64,000 bases of DNA from Saprospiraceae bacterium (GTDB taxonomy: Bacteria; Bacteroidota; Bacteroidia; Chitinophagales; Saprospiraceae): NCBI GenBank assembly GCA_016714765.1, contig JADKCF010000004.1, positions 124,001-188,000 of the forward strand, given 5' to 3'. Below are positions 56,168 to 64,000 of this stretch, in pieces. Numbering within the stretch: the stretch's first letter is position 1; each line of letters begins with the position of its first letter. The position numbers and the translations under genes are program-made. The notes beneath the pieces are model-generated. The model did not search any database, had not been told where the DNA came from, and saw only the letters and a list, made by a program, of their open reading frames with translations.

Positions 56168-57571
56168 TCAGACTTTGACTTTTTTCCAACTGCCTTTGCG
56201 AAAAATATAGTAAGCCACAATAGCTATACCTGTCTCTGCAATGGGGATTGCTGCAAATATAGCGTCCAGACCAAAATCTGTAAAATGCTTAAAAAAATAA
56301 GCCAGTGGTATTTGTATTAACCAAAATCCTATAAAATTGATCCAAGTGGGTGTACGGGTGTCTCCGGCACCATTCAGCGACTGCACCATCACCATACCGA
56401 TGCCATAAAAAACAAACCCTGAACCAATAATCTGTAAAGCTCTGACTCCTATCTGATGCACCTCGGCAACATCTGTAAAAAATGAAATGATAGGCGATGA
56501 AAAAAATATAAAAACAACACTGACTAAAGCCATAAATATAGCGTTGTACTTTGTAGCCAGCAGTACACTTTCCTCTGCCCTTTTAGGTTGGTTTGCTCCC
56601 AGATTCTGTCCTACCAGTGTGGCTGCTGCATTACTCAATCCCCATGCAGGCAAAATAAAAAATACAACATTTCTGATTGCAATCTGATACCCGGCCGACG
56701 CTTCAGTTCCTCCTGTCTCAGCAACAATACGGGTAAGAACAATCCAGCTGCCTGAAGCAATGATAAACTGAAATGTAGCCGGCCAAGCCAGATGAATCAT
56801 AGATTTGATAATGGTATAATCCGGGAGTATATCCGCCTTTCTGATCTTGATAAGCCCACTTCCTGAAAACAAATGATAAATCTGATATACGACCCCTGTT
56901 CCTCTGCCAATACAGGTGGCAATAGCCGCCCCTTCCAGACCCCATCCTTGCCAGCTACCGAATCCGTAAATAAGCAATGGGTCGAGGATAATATTACAAA
57001 TACTGGCAATCCATAGGCTTTTCATAGCTAGTGCAGCATTGCCGGCTCCTCTGAAAATACCATTTATCAGAAAAAGTAGCATGATCACGATATTAAAGCC
57101 AAACATGATCCTGGTAAAGTTGGCACCTTCTTTGATTACTTCATCTGTTGCTCCCATAAATTTGAGCATTTCATCTGCGTACACAAAGCCGATAATGCTG
57201 ACAGCAGCAGATAGTACTGCTGCAATAAACAACGCCTGTATTGCAGCTTTTGAGGCACCTTTCAGTTCTTTTTCACCTACGCGCCTGGCTATGACAGCAG
57301 TAGCTGCTGTACTGAGTCCTATGGCTACTGAATAGACCAAAGTTATCATAGACTCTGTATACCCCACCACCGCAATGGCGTTTTGACCAAGCTTTCCAAC
57401 AAAATACATATCTACAAGGGCAAAGACACTTTCCAGACTTAACTCCAGAATCATCGGAATAGCCAAAAGAATAATAGCCAGCCTAATACTTCCTTGTGTA
57501 TAATCTCTTTCTTCGCCACGAAGGGAGGATAAAATGAGGTCCTTGGTAGAACTTATTTTGTCGGTTTGCAC
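56168..57571 (-). CDS. MATE family efflux transporter
   Basis: 467 residues with 12 predicted membrane helices in two halves. Start-region TQGSIRLAIILLAIPMILELSLE and VDMYFVGKLGQNAIAVVG, and the second half ATFQFIIASGSWIVL, PAWGLSNAAATLVGQNLGA. MATE proteins export cationic drugs or metabolites against Na+ or H+. The substrate cannot be deduced. The M29 aminopeptidase gene lies 16 bases upstream on the same strand, so the two are probably co-transcribed. Confidence 0.92.
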   Translation of the reverse strand: MQTDKISSTKDLILSSLRGEERDYTQGSIRLAIILLAIPMILELSLESVFALVDMYFVGKLGQNAIAVVGYTESMITLVYSVAIGLSTAATAVIARRVGEKELKGASKAAIQALFIAAVLSAAVSIIGFVYADEMLKFMGATDEVIKEGANFTRIMFGFNIVIMLLFLINGIFRGAGNAALAMKSLWIASICNIILDPLLIYGFGSWQGWGLEGAAIATCIGRGTGVVYQIYHLFSGSGLIKIRKADILPDYTIIKSMIHLAWPATFQFIIASGSWIVLTRIVAETGGTEASAGYQIAIRNVVFFILPAWGLSNAAATLVGQNLGANQPKRAEESVLLATKYNAIFMALVSVVFIFFSSPIISFFTDVAEVHQIGVRALQIIGSGFVFYGIGMVMVQSLNGAGDTRTPTWINFIGFWLIQIPLAYFFKHFTDFGLDAIFAAIPIAETGIAIVAYYIFRKGSWKKVKV

Positions 57572-57587
57572 TCAGTCTTTAATTTTG

Positions 57588-58682
57588 TTAAAATAAAAAA
57601 GCACCGTTCATATAGATGAGCTTACCATCAGCCCATATCTCTCCACCGTCTTTCATATCTGTAATCATATCCCAGTGGATGGGAGAGTGGTTGGTGCCTC
57701 CTGTTTGTTTGTAGGACTGACCAATAGCCATGTGCACAGAGCCACCTATTTTTTCATCAAAAAGTATATTTTTAGTAGTTTTCCTGATATTATAATTGGT
57801 ACCAATTGCTACTTCTCCAAAATATCTGGCACCTTCTATTTTAAAAATATCGTTCAGAAAATCCTTTCCTTTTTCAGCATCCCAAGACATGACCTGACCC
57901 TTCTCTACATACAAGGTGACTCCTTCTATTTCGTGCCCCATAAAAACAATTGGAAAATTAAAGTAAATGTAGCCCTCTACGCTATTTTCTATTGGTCCTG
58001 TAAAGACTTCACCACTCGGCATATTGGATCTGCCATCGGAATTAATCCATATTCTGTCTTTAACACTAAAGGAGATGTCTGACTTTTTGTTTTTATATCT
58101 GATGAGATCACATTGGTTCAGGTAATCTACGATACTTTGCTGCTGAGTCCTTACTTTTATCCATTCTTCAGATGGATTATTAGCAAACAGATGGCAAGCC
58201 TCATAAACAAAATTTTCATACTCTTCCAGACTCATCCCTGCTTCCTGAGCAGCTGCCTGAGTTGGGTATTGGCACAAACATCTTTTCAGGCTTCTGTCCG
58301 CAATACGTTCAGAGTATATTTGATTGACAACATTTAGTGCTGCTTGTCTTCGGGAAGTCTTCTCTGCGGCATTTGATTGGTCTTCTCTCACATTAAATGG
58401 GGCTCTGATGACAAGATACGCATCATAGGTTTGCATCATTTCCTGATATGCAGGGTTGACATAGTCCAGTTGTTGATCGTTGGCTTCAGCGATGAATATC
58501 TTATGCTGCTCCCTAAATGTCATTTGGTAATCCACCATGGCCCCTGCCCTTATCGCTTCCCGATATACTTCTCTCAGCAGAGGTTCGGCCAGTGTTGTTG
58601 TAGTTATATAAAGTTTTTCACCTTTTTTTATTTCCAGGCAATAATGTACCAGCAAGTGCGCATACTTCTTAAGTATATCCAA
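57588..58682 (-). CDS. M29 family metallo-aminopeptidase
   Basis: 364 residues, AmpS/AmpT-like. N-terminal domain (DILKKYAHLLVHYCLEIKKGE) and a C-terminal metal domain with GHEIEGVTLYVEKG, EVAIGTNYNIRKTT, FDEKIGGSVHMAIGQSY and HSPIHWDMI, which supply the Glu, His and Asp ligands of the two-metal site. Slightly shorter than the ~410-residue norm. Removes N-terminal residues from peptides in the cytoplasm. An inverted-repeat candidate operator lies just upstream of its start (58731-58772). Confidence 0.9.
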   Translation of the reverse strand: MDILKKYAHLLVHYCLEIKKGEKLYITTTTLAEPLLREVYREAIRAGAMVDYQMTFREQHKIFIAEANDQQLDYVNPAYQEMMQTYDAYLVIRAPFNVREDQSNAAEKTSRRQAALNVVNQIYSERIADRSLKRCLCQYPTQAAAQEAGMSLEEYENFVYEACHLFANNPSEEWIKVRTQQQSIVDYLNQCDLIRYKNKKSDISFSVKDRIWINSDGRSNMPSGEVFTGPIENSVEGYIYFNFPIVFMGHEIEGVTLYVEKGQVMSWDAEKGKDFLNDIFKIEGARYFGEVAIGTNYNIRKTTKNILFDEKIGGSVHMAIGQSYKQTGGTNHSPIHWDMITDMKDGGEIWADGKLIYMNGAFLF

Positions 58683-58730
58683 TTTGTTTTAAATTTAAAC
58701 TTTTTGCCAAATGTTTTGAAAAATGCACCC

Positions 58731-58772
58731 TGTCATTTCAAAAATGAAATCATGGCAATTTTCAAAATGACA
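58731..58772. promoter_or_regulatory. inverted repeat upstream of the M29 gene
   Basis: TGTCATTT (58731-58738) and AAATGACA (58765-58772) are exact complements, 26 bp apart, with a second palindrome ATTTCA-AAAA-TGAAAT nested within. About 50 bp before the aminopeptidase start. Could be a regulator site; chance in AT-rich DNA is possible. Confidence 0.3.
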
Positions 58773-58921
58773 AAATTACAAATTATTTTATCTTAATTAA
58801 ATATTTGTCAGACATACCATCCCTGCAAGTGGGTTAGGATCCATTCAGGATGATTATTTGCCTACGTTGTTTTTTATAAAAGGACAAAAAGATCAACCGA
58901 CAACTAAAGACGCAATACTTA

Positions 58922-60135
58922 TTACCAACTTTTCACTTGAAAAGGATATCTTACCTTATACTCTTCTATGATCATTGCTCTGAGAGTCTCTCTGAGTTGG
59001 TCTATGTTTTCCTTATTAGTGGCAGATATAAGTACATTGGGGAAATTGAACATGTTATTAAACTTGTCCTTGATTTCTTCCATGATTTCCTTTTTAGTGC
59101 CATCATCGAGATAGTCATCAAAGTACTTATCTCTATACAGATCCACTTTGTTAAAAACCATCAAGGTCGTACGGTCTCCGGCGCCCAACTCATTAAGCGT
59201 ATTCTGCACCGTGCGTATCTGATCTTCATGTTGTGGATGAGAAATATCTACAACGTGAACGAGAATGTCACTTTCTCTTACTTCATCCAAGGTAGACTTA
59301 AAGCTTTCTATCAGATGGTGGGGAAGCTTCCTTATGAAACCTACAGTATCCGAAAGCAAAAAGGCATGGTATCCCACACTACTTTTCTTACAGTGGTATC
59401 CAATGTGGCAAATAGCTTGTTTTCTGCAAATACATCAGATTTGCTTAATACATTCATAAGTGTAGACTTACCTACATTGGTATAACCGACCAAAGAAACG
59501 CGGATGAGTTCACCACGATTTTTTCGTTGTGTCTGCGCTTGCTGATCTATTTTTTCGAGCCTTTTTTTGAGCAATGCTATTTTATCTCTGATAATCCTTC
59601 GGTCAGTCTCTATCTCCTGCTCCCCTGGACCGCGCATGCCTATCCCCCCACGCTGTCTTTCCAGGTGAGTCCACAATCCTCTCAATCTTGGTAACAGATA
59701 TTGCATCTGTGCCAGTTCTACTTGTGTTTTTGCTTGTGCTGTTTGTGCTCTTTCCGCAAATATATCGAGGATCAATGTACTTCTATCAACTATTTTGACC
59801 TTGAGATACTCTTCCAGAAAACTATTTTGTTTACCCGTTAAGTCCTCATCAAAGATCGCAAGTGTTATATCTTCATTTCTTTCTATGTATTCACGAATTT
59901 CCTCGAGTTTTCCTGACCCTACAAACGTCTTGACATTGGGGTGAGGCATCTTTTGGGTAAATATCTTTTTTGTGATAGCTCCTGCTGTAGTAGCCAGAAA
60001 ATCCAGTTCGTCCAGATACTCCATGACCTGAACCTCTTGTTCATCCTTGGTGATGACACCTACCAGAATACAATATTCCTGTGTTTTTAATATTCCCTTT
60101 TTCTCTTCCTTGCCTACTTTCCACGCGTCTGTCAT
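58922..60135 (-). CDS. hflX: GTPase HflX (one frame break)
   Basis: Ribosome-splitting GTPase acting on stalled or heat-stressed ribosomes. Two frames join to 404 residues. Piece 1: N-terminal domain (KTFVGSGKLEEIREYIE), RGGIGMRGPGEQEIETDRR, and P-loop VGYTNVGKST. Piece 2: DTVGFIRKLPHHLIESFKST (G3), and FNKVDLY (G4). Break: a one-base loss in a homopolymer (plus-strand A5 at 59358-59362); restoring one T gives MPFLLSDTVGFIRK. Because both halves are well conserved, assembly error is likely. Confidence 0.93.
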
Positions 60136-60376
60136 GATATTCTTATTTTTTTATACAACGATATGTACCCTTTTCTTCATAAAATACATTCATACTAAAT
60201 CAAAAAACAACGTAAAGGTTCCTTTTTACAATATAAAAAACATATGCTCAGTTATTTTAACCTATTGGCCTTCAAATATACATCCAAAAAACTGATTTTA
60301 TATGTCATGGCAATTCTGTTTTTGATAAATAGTCCTACTTTTTGTATCCTAAACTTTCGTTAAAGTGCAGATATAC

Positions 60377-60407
60377 TTGATTTATATTTTTGAAAGCCTT
60401 ACTTTTG
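60377..60407 (+). promoter_or_regulatory. promoter of the Cys-rich protein/HMA-TonB locus
   Basis: TTG at 60377-60379 and TACTTTTG at 60400-60407, spacer 20 bp. Only about 10 bp separate the box from ATG 60418, so the transcript would be nearly leaderless. Confidence 0.6.
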
Positions 60408-60417
60408 CAAAAGTTTT

Positions 60418-60780
60418 ATGAAAATAGTAGCTCTCATACTGTCCCTCCTTATATTTTGTCAGTCACTTTCTGTCTGCGGTCCCACCTTTTACAGACACCA
60501 GGCTAATAGTAAGGGTAGTGAGTGTAAAATAGAAGATGCAGGAAAATCTACACCTGTAAAGGGATGCTGCTCTAAAAAAGATAATAAACAAAAAGATAAA
60601 AAAGGTTGCTGTGGTGACAACTGTCAGTGCATCACTTGTGCCAAGGTTTGTTTGAATACATTTTTGTTTACTAAGATTACAATATCTGAACCTAACACTT
60701 TTACCAAAAAAGTTCTTTTTCCTGTTTTAGTTCATAGTTACGATTTTCACCCTTCTATCTCATATCCACCAAATCTTTAA
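60418..60780 (+). CDS. small exported Cys-rich protein (HYC_CC_PP-like)
   Basis: 120 residues. Signal peptide (MKIVALILSLLIFCQSL), then 11 Cys overall, including GCCSKKDNK (50-51), GCCGDNCQCITCAKVC (64-78), in a Lys-rich background, and a C-terminal YPP. The layout, with CC pairs and a terminal PP, resembles the small Cys-rich proteins known in Bacteroidota next to TonB receptors for metals, but the HYC motif is not obvious. Metal binding outside the cytoplasm is inferred. It has its own near-leaderless promoter and is followed by the HMA-TonB gene. Confidence 0.7.
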   Translation: MKIVALILSLLIFCQSLSVCGPTFYRHQANSKGSECKIEDAGKSTPVKGCCSKKDNKQKDKKGCCGDNCQCITCAKVCLNTFLFTKITISEPNTFTKKVLFPVLVHSYDFHPSISYPPNL

Positions 60781-60876
60781 TTTTCAGTAGCTCAGGGCTT
60801 GGTATGTCCGGTCATGAGATTTTCAGCTCTTTATTAGCTGAAAAATAATTATTTTCTGAAAATTAAATAAAGAACA

Positions 60877-63740
60877 ATGTATAGTTATTATAAACTGCTG
60901 ATAACACTAAGTATTATAATGGTGTTTTTATCAGATGTTGCCTCACAGTCGAAAGTAACCATTCAGGTAGCAGGCTCATGTGGCATGTGCGAAGACCGCA
61001 TAGAAGCAACTTCCCTCAAAGTCGCGGGTGTGAACCATGCAGATTACGATTTGGATTCCCAGACCCTTACCATAGATACAGATAAAGATTTTAATAAAAC
61101 CAAACTTGTGTCAGCTATAATCATGGCAGGACACGATGCTGATGGACAAAAAGCGCCGGATGACATATATAATAACCTTCCTGAATGTTGCAAGTATAGA
61201 CCAGCGTCAAGTCATGATGAGCTCACGGACAAATCAACCCCTGAACCCATAGACCCGTTGGATACTTCTTACAAACTAACTATCCCTGTGAGAGGCGAAT
61301 GTGGAATGTGTGAAAGCCGCATCGAAGACACTGCCCTGAAAGTGATAGGTGTTGCATTTGCAGATTATGACCTAAGCACACACCTGCTAACTGTAGAGGT
61401 AGATCCTCATTTATTTGTCAAAATCGAACTTATTAAATCCATCCTTCAGGCAGGCCATGATGCTGATGGGCTAACTGCTCCTGATGATATATACAATAAG
61501 CTGCCAGTATGCTGTAAATATAGAGATGCTGAAGCAAAAAAACACCCTGAAAGTGCCCAAGAAAAAGTCGATCTCTGAGTGGTACAGTATTCGAAAAAAG
61601 TGATAATGGCCAACTAATACCACTCATAGGTGCTACTATTACTTGGGCTACTACATCAGAGGGTACAGTATCTGATATGAACGGCTACTTCAACATTCGT
61701 ATGAACCCAAAATCAAAGTATCTTGTAGTGTCTTATGTCGGATATGCGCCAGACACTGTTTATATCGAAAAAGCAGGTTCTGTCAATATAGTTATTGCAG
61801 AAGCTCAAAACATACTCGATGCGGTAGAAATCACTCATAAAAAGCGAACCACAGAAATTTCTTATCTCGAAACCGTAAAAGTTCATCAGATCTCCAGTAA
61901 AGAATTATTAAAAGCTGCATGCTGCAATCTGGCAGAGAGTTTTGATACTACACCTGCTGTCGATGCATCCATGACAGATGCCGTGACAGGAACCCGTAAA
62001 ATAGAAATGCTTGGTTTAGCTGGACCCTATGTTCAGATTACGAGAGAAAACATCCCTGACATACGTGGACTGGCTGCTTTGCAAGGGCTAGCGTCTACTC
62101 CGGGACCGTGGGTAGAAGGTATGCAACTCAACATGGGTGCAGGTTCAGTAGTAAATGGATTCGAGAGTATCACAGGTCAGATCAATGTAGAATTGCGAAA
62201 ACCCTGTCATGAAGACAAGATGTACTTCAATGCATATGGTAGTCAGGCGGCAAGGCTGGAACTCAATACCTTTGCAAAAAACGAGATCAATGATAAATGG
62301 AGTACCGCTACCATGCTTCACGCTTCTACACGGAGTCAAAGACGAGATCATAATCATGACGGTTTTTTAGATATGCCCATAGGCAAACAATTCGGATTTA
62401 TCAATAGATGGAAGTGGACCAATAATAATGGTCAGGAAGCACAAATCGGAATGAAGCTGACCTTCATAGACAATATCAGTGGACAAAAAGAATTTGACCC
62501 TCTCATTTCTGCAAGAAATCAAATATGGGGAGCCAATATGACAACTCAAAGGGCAGAAGTGTGGGGTAAACGAGGTTTTGTTAATCTTGCTACACCTTAT
62601 AAAACACTCGGATTTCAGTTTTCAGGCGTTTATCATGATCAGAAATCCCAATTCGGACTCCGTCGGTATGATGCTACACAAAAGTCCTTATATTTTAATA
62701 TGATTTATCAAAGCATCATAGACAATACAGATCATCAGGTAAGAATGGGTTCAAGTTTTCAGTATGACAATTACAATGAAGTCGTTTCCACCACGCTTTA
62801 TGAAAGAAATGAATGGGTACCAGGTATATTCGGCGAATACACTTATAAGGGTAGTGAAAAATTCTCTATACTTGCAGGAGGAAGGGCAGATTACCATAAC
62901 AACTTTGGTTTATTTTTCACACCCAGACTGAATGTCCGGTATGCTCCCAACCAGAAAACAGTCTTTAGATTTGCAGCTGGTAGAGGACAAAAAACAGCCA
63001 GCATTTTTGCAGAGAATATAGGTATTTTTGCCAGCAATAGAGAGATTATAGTAGAAAGCAGCAATGCAAAAACGCCATATGGCCTTCAGGCTGAAGTAGC
63101 CTGGAATATCGGGGTCAGCCTAACCAAAGAAATAGAAGTTGGCAGTAAAATACTTGCTTTGTCGATGGATTATAACCGCATTGATTTTACCAATCAGATT
63201 GTTGTAGATTTTGACAGGACGGCAAGACAGGTAGCTTTTTATAATCTGAAGGGACAGTCATATTCCAATAGTACACAGTTACAGGCTGAGATAAGTCCCA
63301 CATCATGGATTGACTTAAGATTGGCATACAGGTACAATGATGTCAATACAACGTATGGCGAACAATTACTCAGAAAACCTCTGGTTTCTCCACAAAGAGC
63401 ATTCGCCAATGTCGCTCTGCACCCCGGAAAGAGCTGGACTATAGATTATACTATCAACTGGCTAAGTGCCGTCAGGATACCTTCCACATCAGCCAACGAC
63501 GAGGCACACAGGTGGCCGGATACATCCCCTTCTTATTTCCTGACCAATGCACAGATAAGCAAAAGCTGGAAAAACAATTTTGAAGTATACCTTGGGGGTG
63601 AAAATATTTTTAATTACCGATTAGAGCATCCTATCATCGGATCTCATGCTCCTTTTGGTGAATATTTTGACAGCTCACTGGCTTGGGGACCCATCATGGG
63701 TATTAATATCTATGCCGGAGTAAGGTATAGTATCAAATAA
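60877..63740 (+). CDS. tandem HMA domains fused to TonB-dependent receptor (one frame break)
   Basis: Frame 1 (60877-61578): signal peptide, then two HMA-like modules, each with GxCGMCExRIE, a hydrophobic AGHDADG turn and a terminal CCKYR. Frame 2 carries a carboxypeptidase-regulatory-like domain (SGTVFEKSDNGQLIPLIGAT), a plug (ESFDTTPAVDASM, TGTRKIEMLGLAGPYVQIT) and a beta-barrel to GVRYSIK. Frame 2 alone has no signal peptide and no start before 61677. Adding one A to the A5 run at 61562-61566 joins them as QEKSRSLSGTVFEKS with no other change, giving about 954 residues. This is therefore best read as a single receptor whose N-terminal metal-binding domains precede the barrel. Cu(I) or Cu(II) is a plausible cargo; unproven. 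Confidence 0.72.
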
Positions 63741-63748
63741 TGAATCAA

Positions 63749-63796
63749 TAAAAATAAGAATCTGCTACAAACTTGTGAGCTGATTCTTATTTTTTT
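63749..63796 (+). terminator. terminator after HMA-TonB receptor
   Basis: AAAAATAAGAATC pairs with GATTCTTATTTTT, 13 bp, followed by a T run. Confidence 0.8.
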
Positions 63797-63862
63797 ATAA
63801 TATTTCAAGCGATTGCAAACTTTTCCTTCAGCACTTTTAATTCTCAGTTTAACTAAAAAAAT

Positions 63863-63892
63863 ATAGCTAACCATTTTGTTCTGGTTAGCTAT
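63863..63892 (-). terminator. terminator of atpG transcript
   Basis: ATAGCTAACCA pairs perfectly with TGGTTAGCTAT (11 bp, 8-base loop). On the minus strand it is followed by a T run, just after the atpG stop. Confidence 0.75.
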
Positions 63893-63924
63893 TTTATTTA
63901 ATTTTCTAAAAACTGCTTTATACT

Positions 63925-64000
63925 TTATCCATTGAGTGCAGCAGCACCTCCGACGATTTCAGATAGCTCTTTAGTAATGGCTTCCTGACGTGCTTTGTTA
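63925..64000 (-). CDS. atpG: ATP synthase gamma subunit (C-terminal end only)
   Basis: Only the last 24 codons are inside the window: NKARQEAITKELSEIVGGAAAL then NG and a stop at 63925-63927. NKARQ...ITxExxEIVGGAxAL is the invariant C-terminus of the gamma subunit, the rotor shaft of F1. The rest lies beyond base 64000. Confidence 0.9.
   Translation of the reverse strand, partial: NKARQEAITKELSEIVGGAAALNG

Noticed and set aside
61536..61542. A7 run as the site of the HMA-TonB frame break
   Set aside because: Shifting there would run into a stop at 61548-61550; only the A5 run at 61562-61566 joins the frames cleanly.
1..64000. CRISPR array, prophage or rRNA operon
   Set aside because: No regularly spaced direct repeats, no phage structural genes and no rRNA sequence were seen on either strand.

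Overview
The window comes from a Bacteroidota chromosome, most likely a Saprospiria/Saprospiraceae-type environmental lineage. Evidence for the phylum: AT-rich DNA, TAnnTTTG-type -7 promoter boxes, few Shine-Dalgarno sites, type IX secretion C-terminal sorting domains, DUF4270 and DUF4290 proteins beside glmS, a class II HMG-CoA reductase with a type 2 isopentenyl-diphosphate isomerase, a C4-type zinc-ribbon/Nif3 pair and a TonB-dependent receptor. The family-level placement is inference. Most of the window is housekeeping DNA; no CRISPR array, prophage or rRNA operon was seen.

Layout. 1-3.1 kb: truncated TPR gene, then fni-mvaA (mevalonate pathway). 3.3-7.3 kb: two tandem paralogous outer-membrane proteins, a di-haem peroxidase and a secreted PGRP-type amidase. 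7.3-13.2 kb: Lhr-like helicase, an exported protein, lipA, tRNA-Asn, a DUF819 membrane protein. 13.5-20 kb: GT5-only glycogen-synthase-like gene, DUF4270 lipoprotein, glmS, DUF4290, cysQ, a WaaE-like glycosyltransferase. 20-30 kb: antiporter, rhomboid plus unknown partner, tdk, DUF3108 protein, rsmA-yqeY, SLC13 transporter, T9SS CotH kinase. 30-33.7 kb: acyl-CoA dehydrogenase, a decayed IS4-type element with a 9-bp target duplication, and a GYDIA-type GHMP kinase gutted by an internal deletion. 34-37.4 kb: rplM-rpsI-rpsB-tsf and pyrH. 37.7-45.4 kb: CDP-alcohol phosphatidyltransferase, TPR protein, zinc ribbon-Nif3, rfaE2 with a flippase-like protein, hutI, thioredoxin-SPOR protein. 45.7-53 kb: fabH, a YiiX-like hydrolase, efp-accB-accC, ABC exporter, galK. 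53-60 kb: two lipoproteins, a 51-residue membrane protein, mevalonate kinase, MATE exporter, M29 aminopeptidase, hflX. 60.4-63.7 kb: a Cys-rich exported protein followed by what appears to be one gene fusing two HMA metal-binding domains to a TonB-dependent receptor. The window ends in atpG.

Functional links. Mevalonate-pathway genes are dispersed over three loci (fni-mvaA, the GYDIA kinase remnant, mevalonate kinase). fabH-efp-accB-accC is the usual fatty-acid/translation neighbourhood. The 60.4-63.7 kb locus is the best candidate for a less-described system: metal capture by a Cys-rich protein and an HMA-TonB receptor fusion.

Quality caveat. At least eight genes carry small reading-frame breaks, mostly at short homopolymers. 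One is in rpsB, which is essential. The simplest reading is residual indel error in a long-read assembly, so frame breaks here should not be read as true pseudogenes without raw reads. The GYDIA kinase is different: it lacks roughly 100 internal codons and has no start codon.
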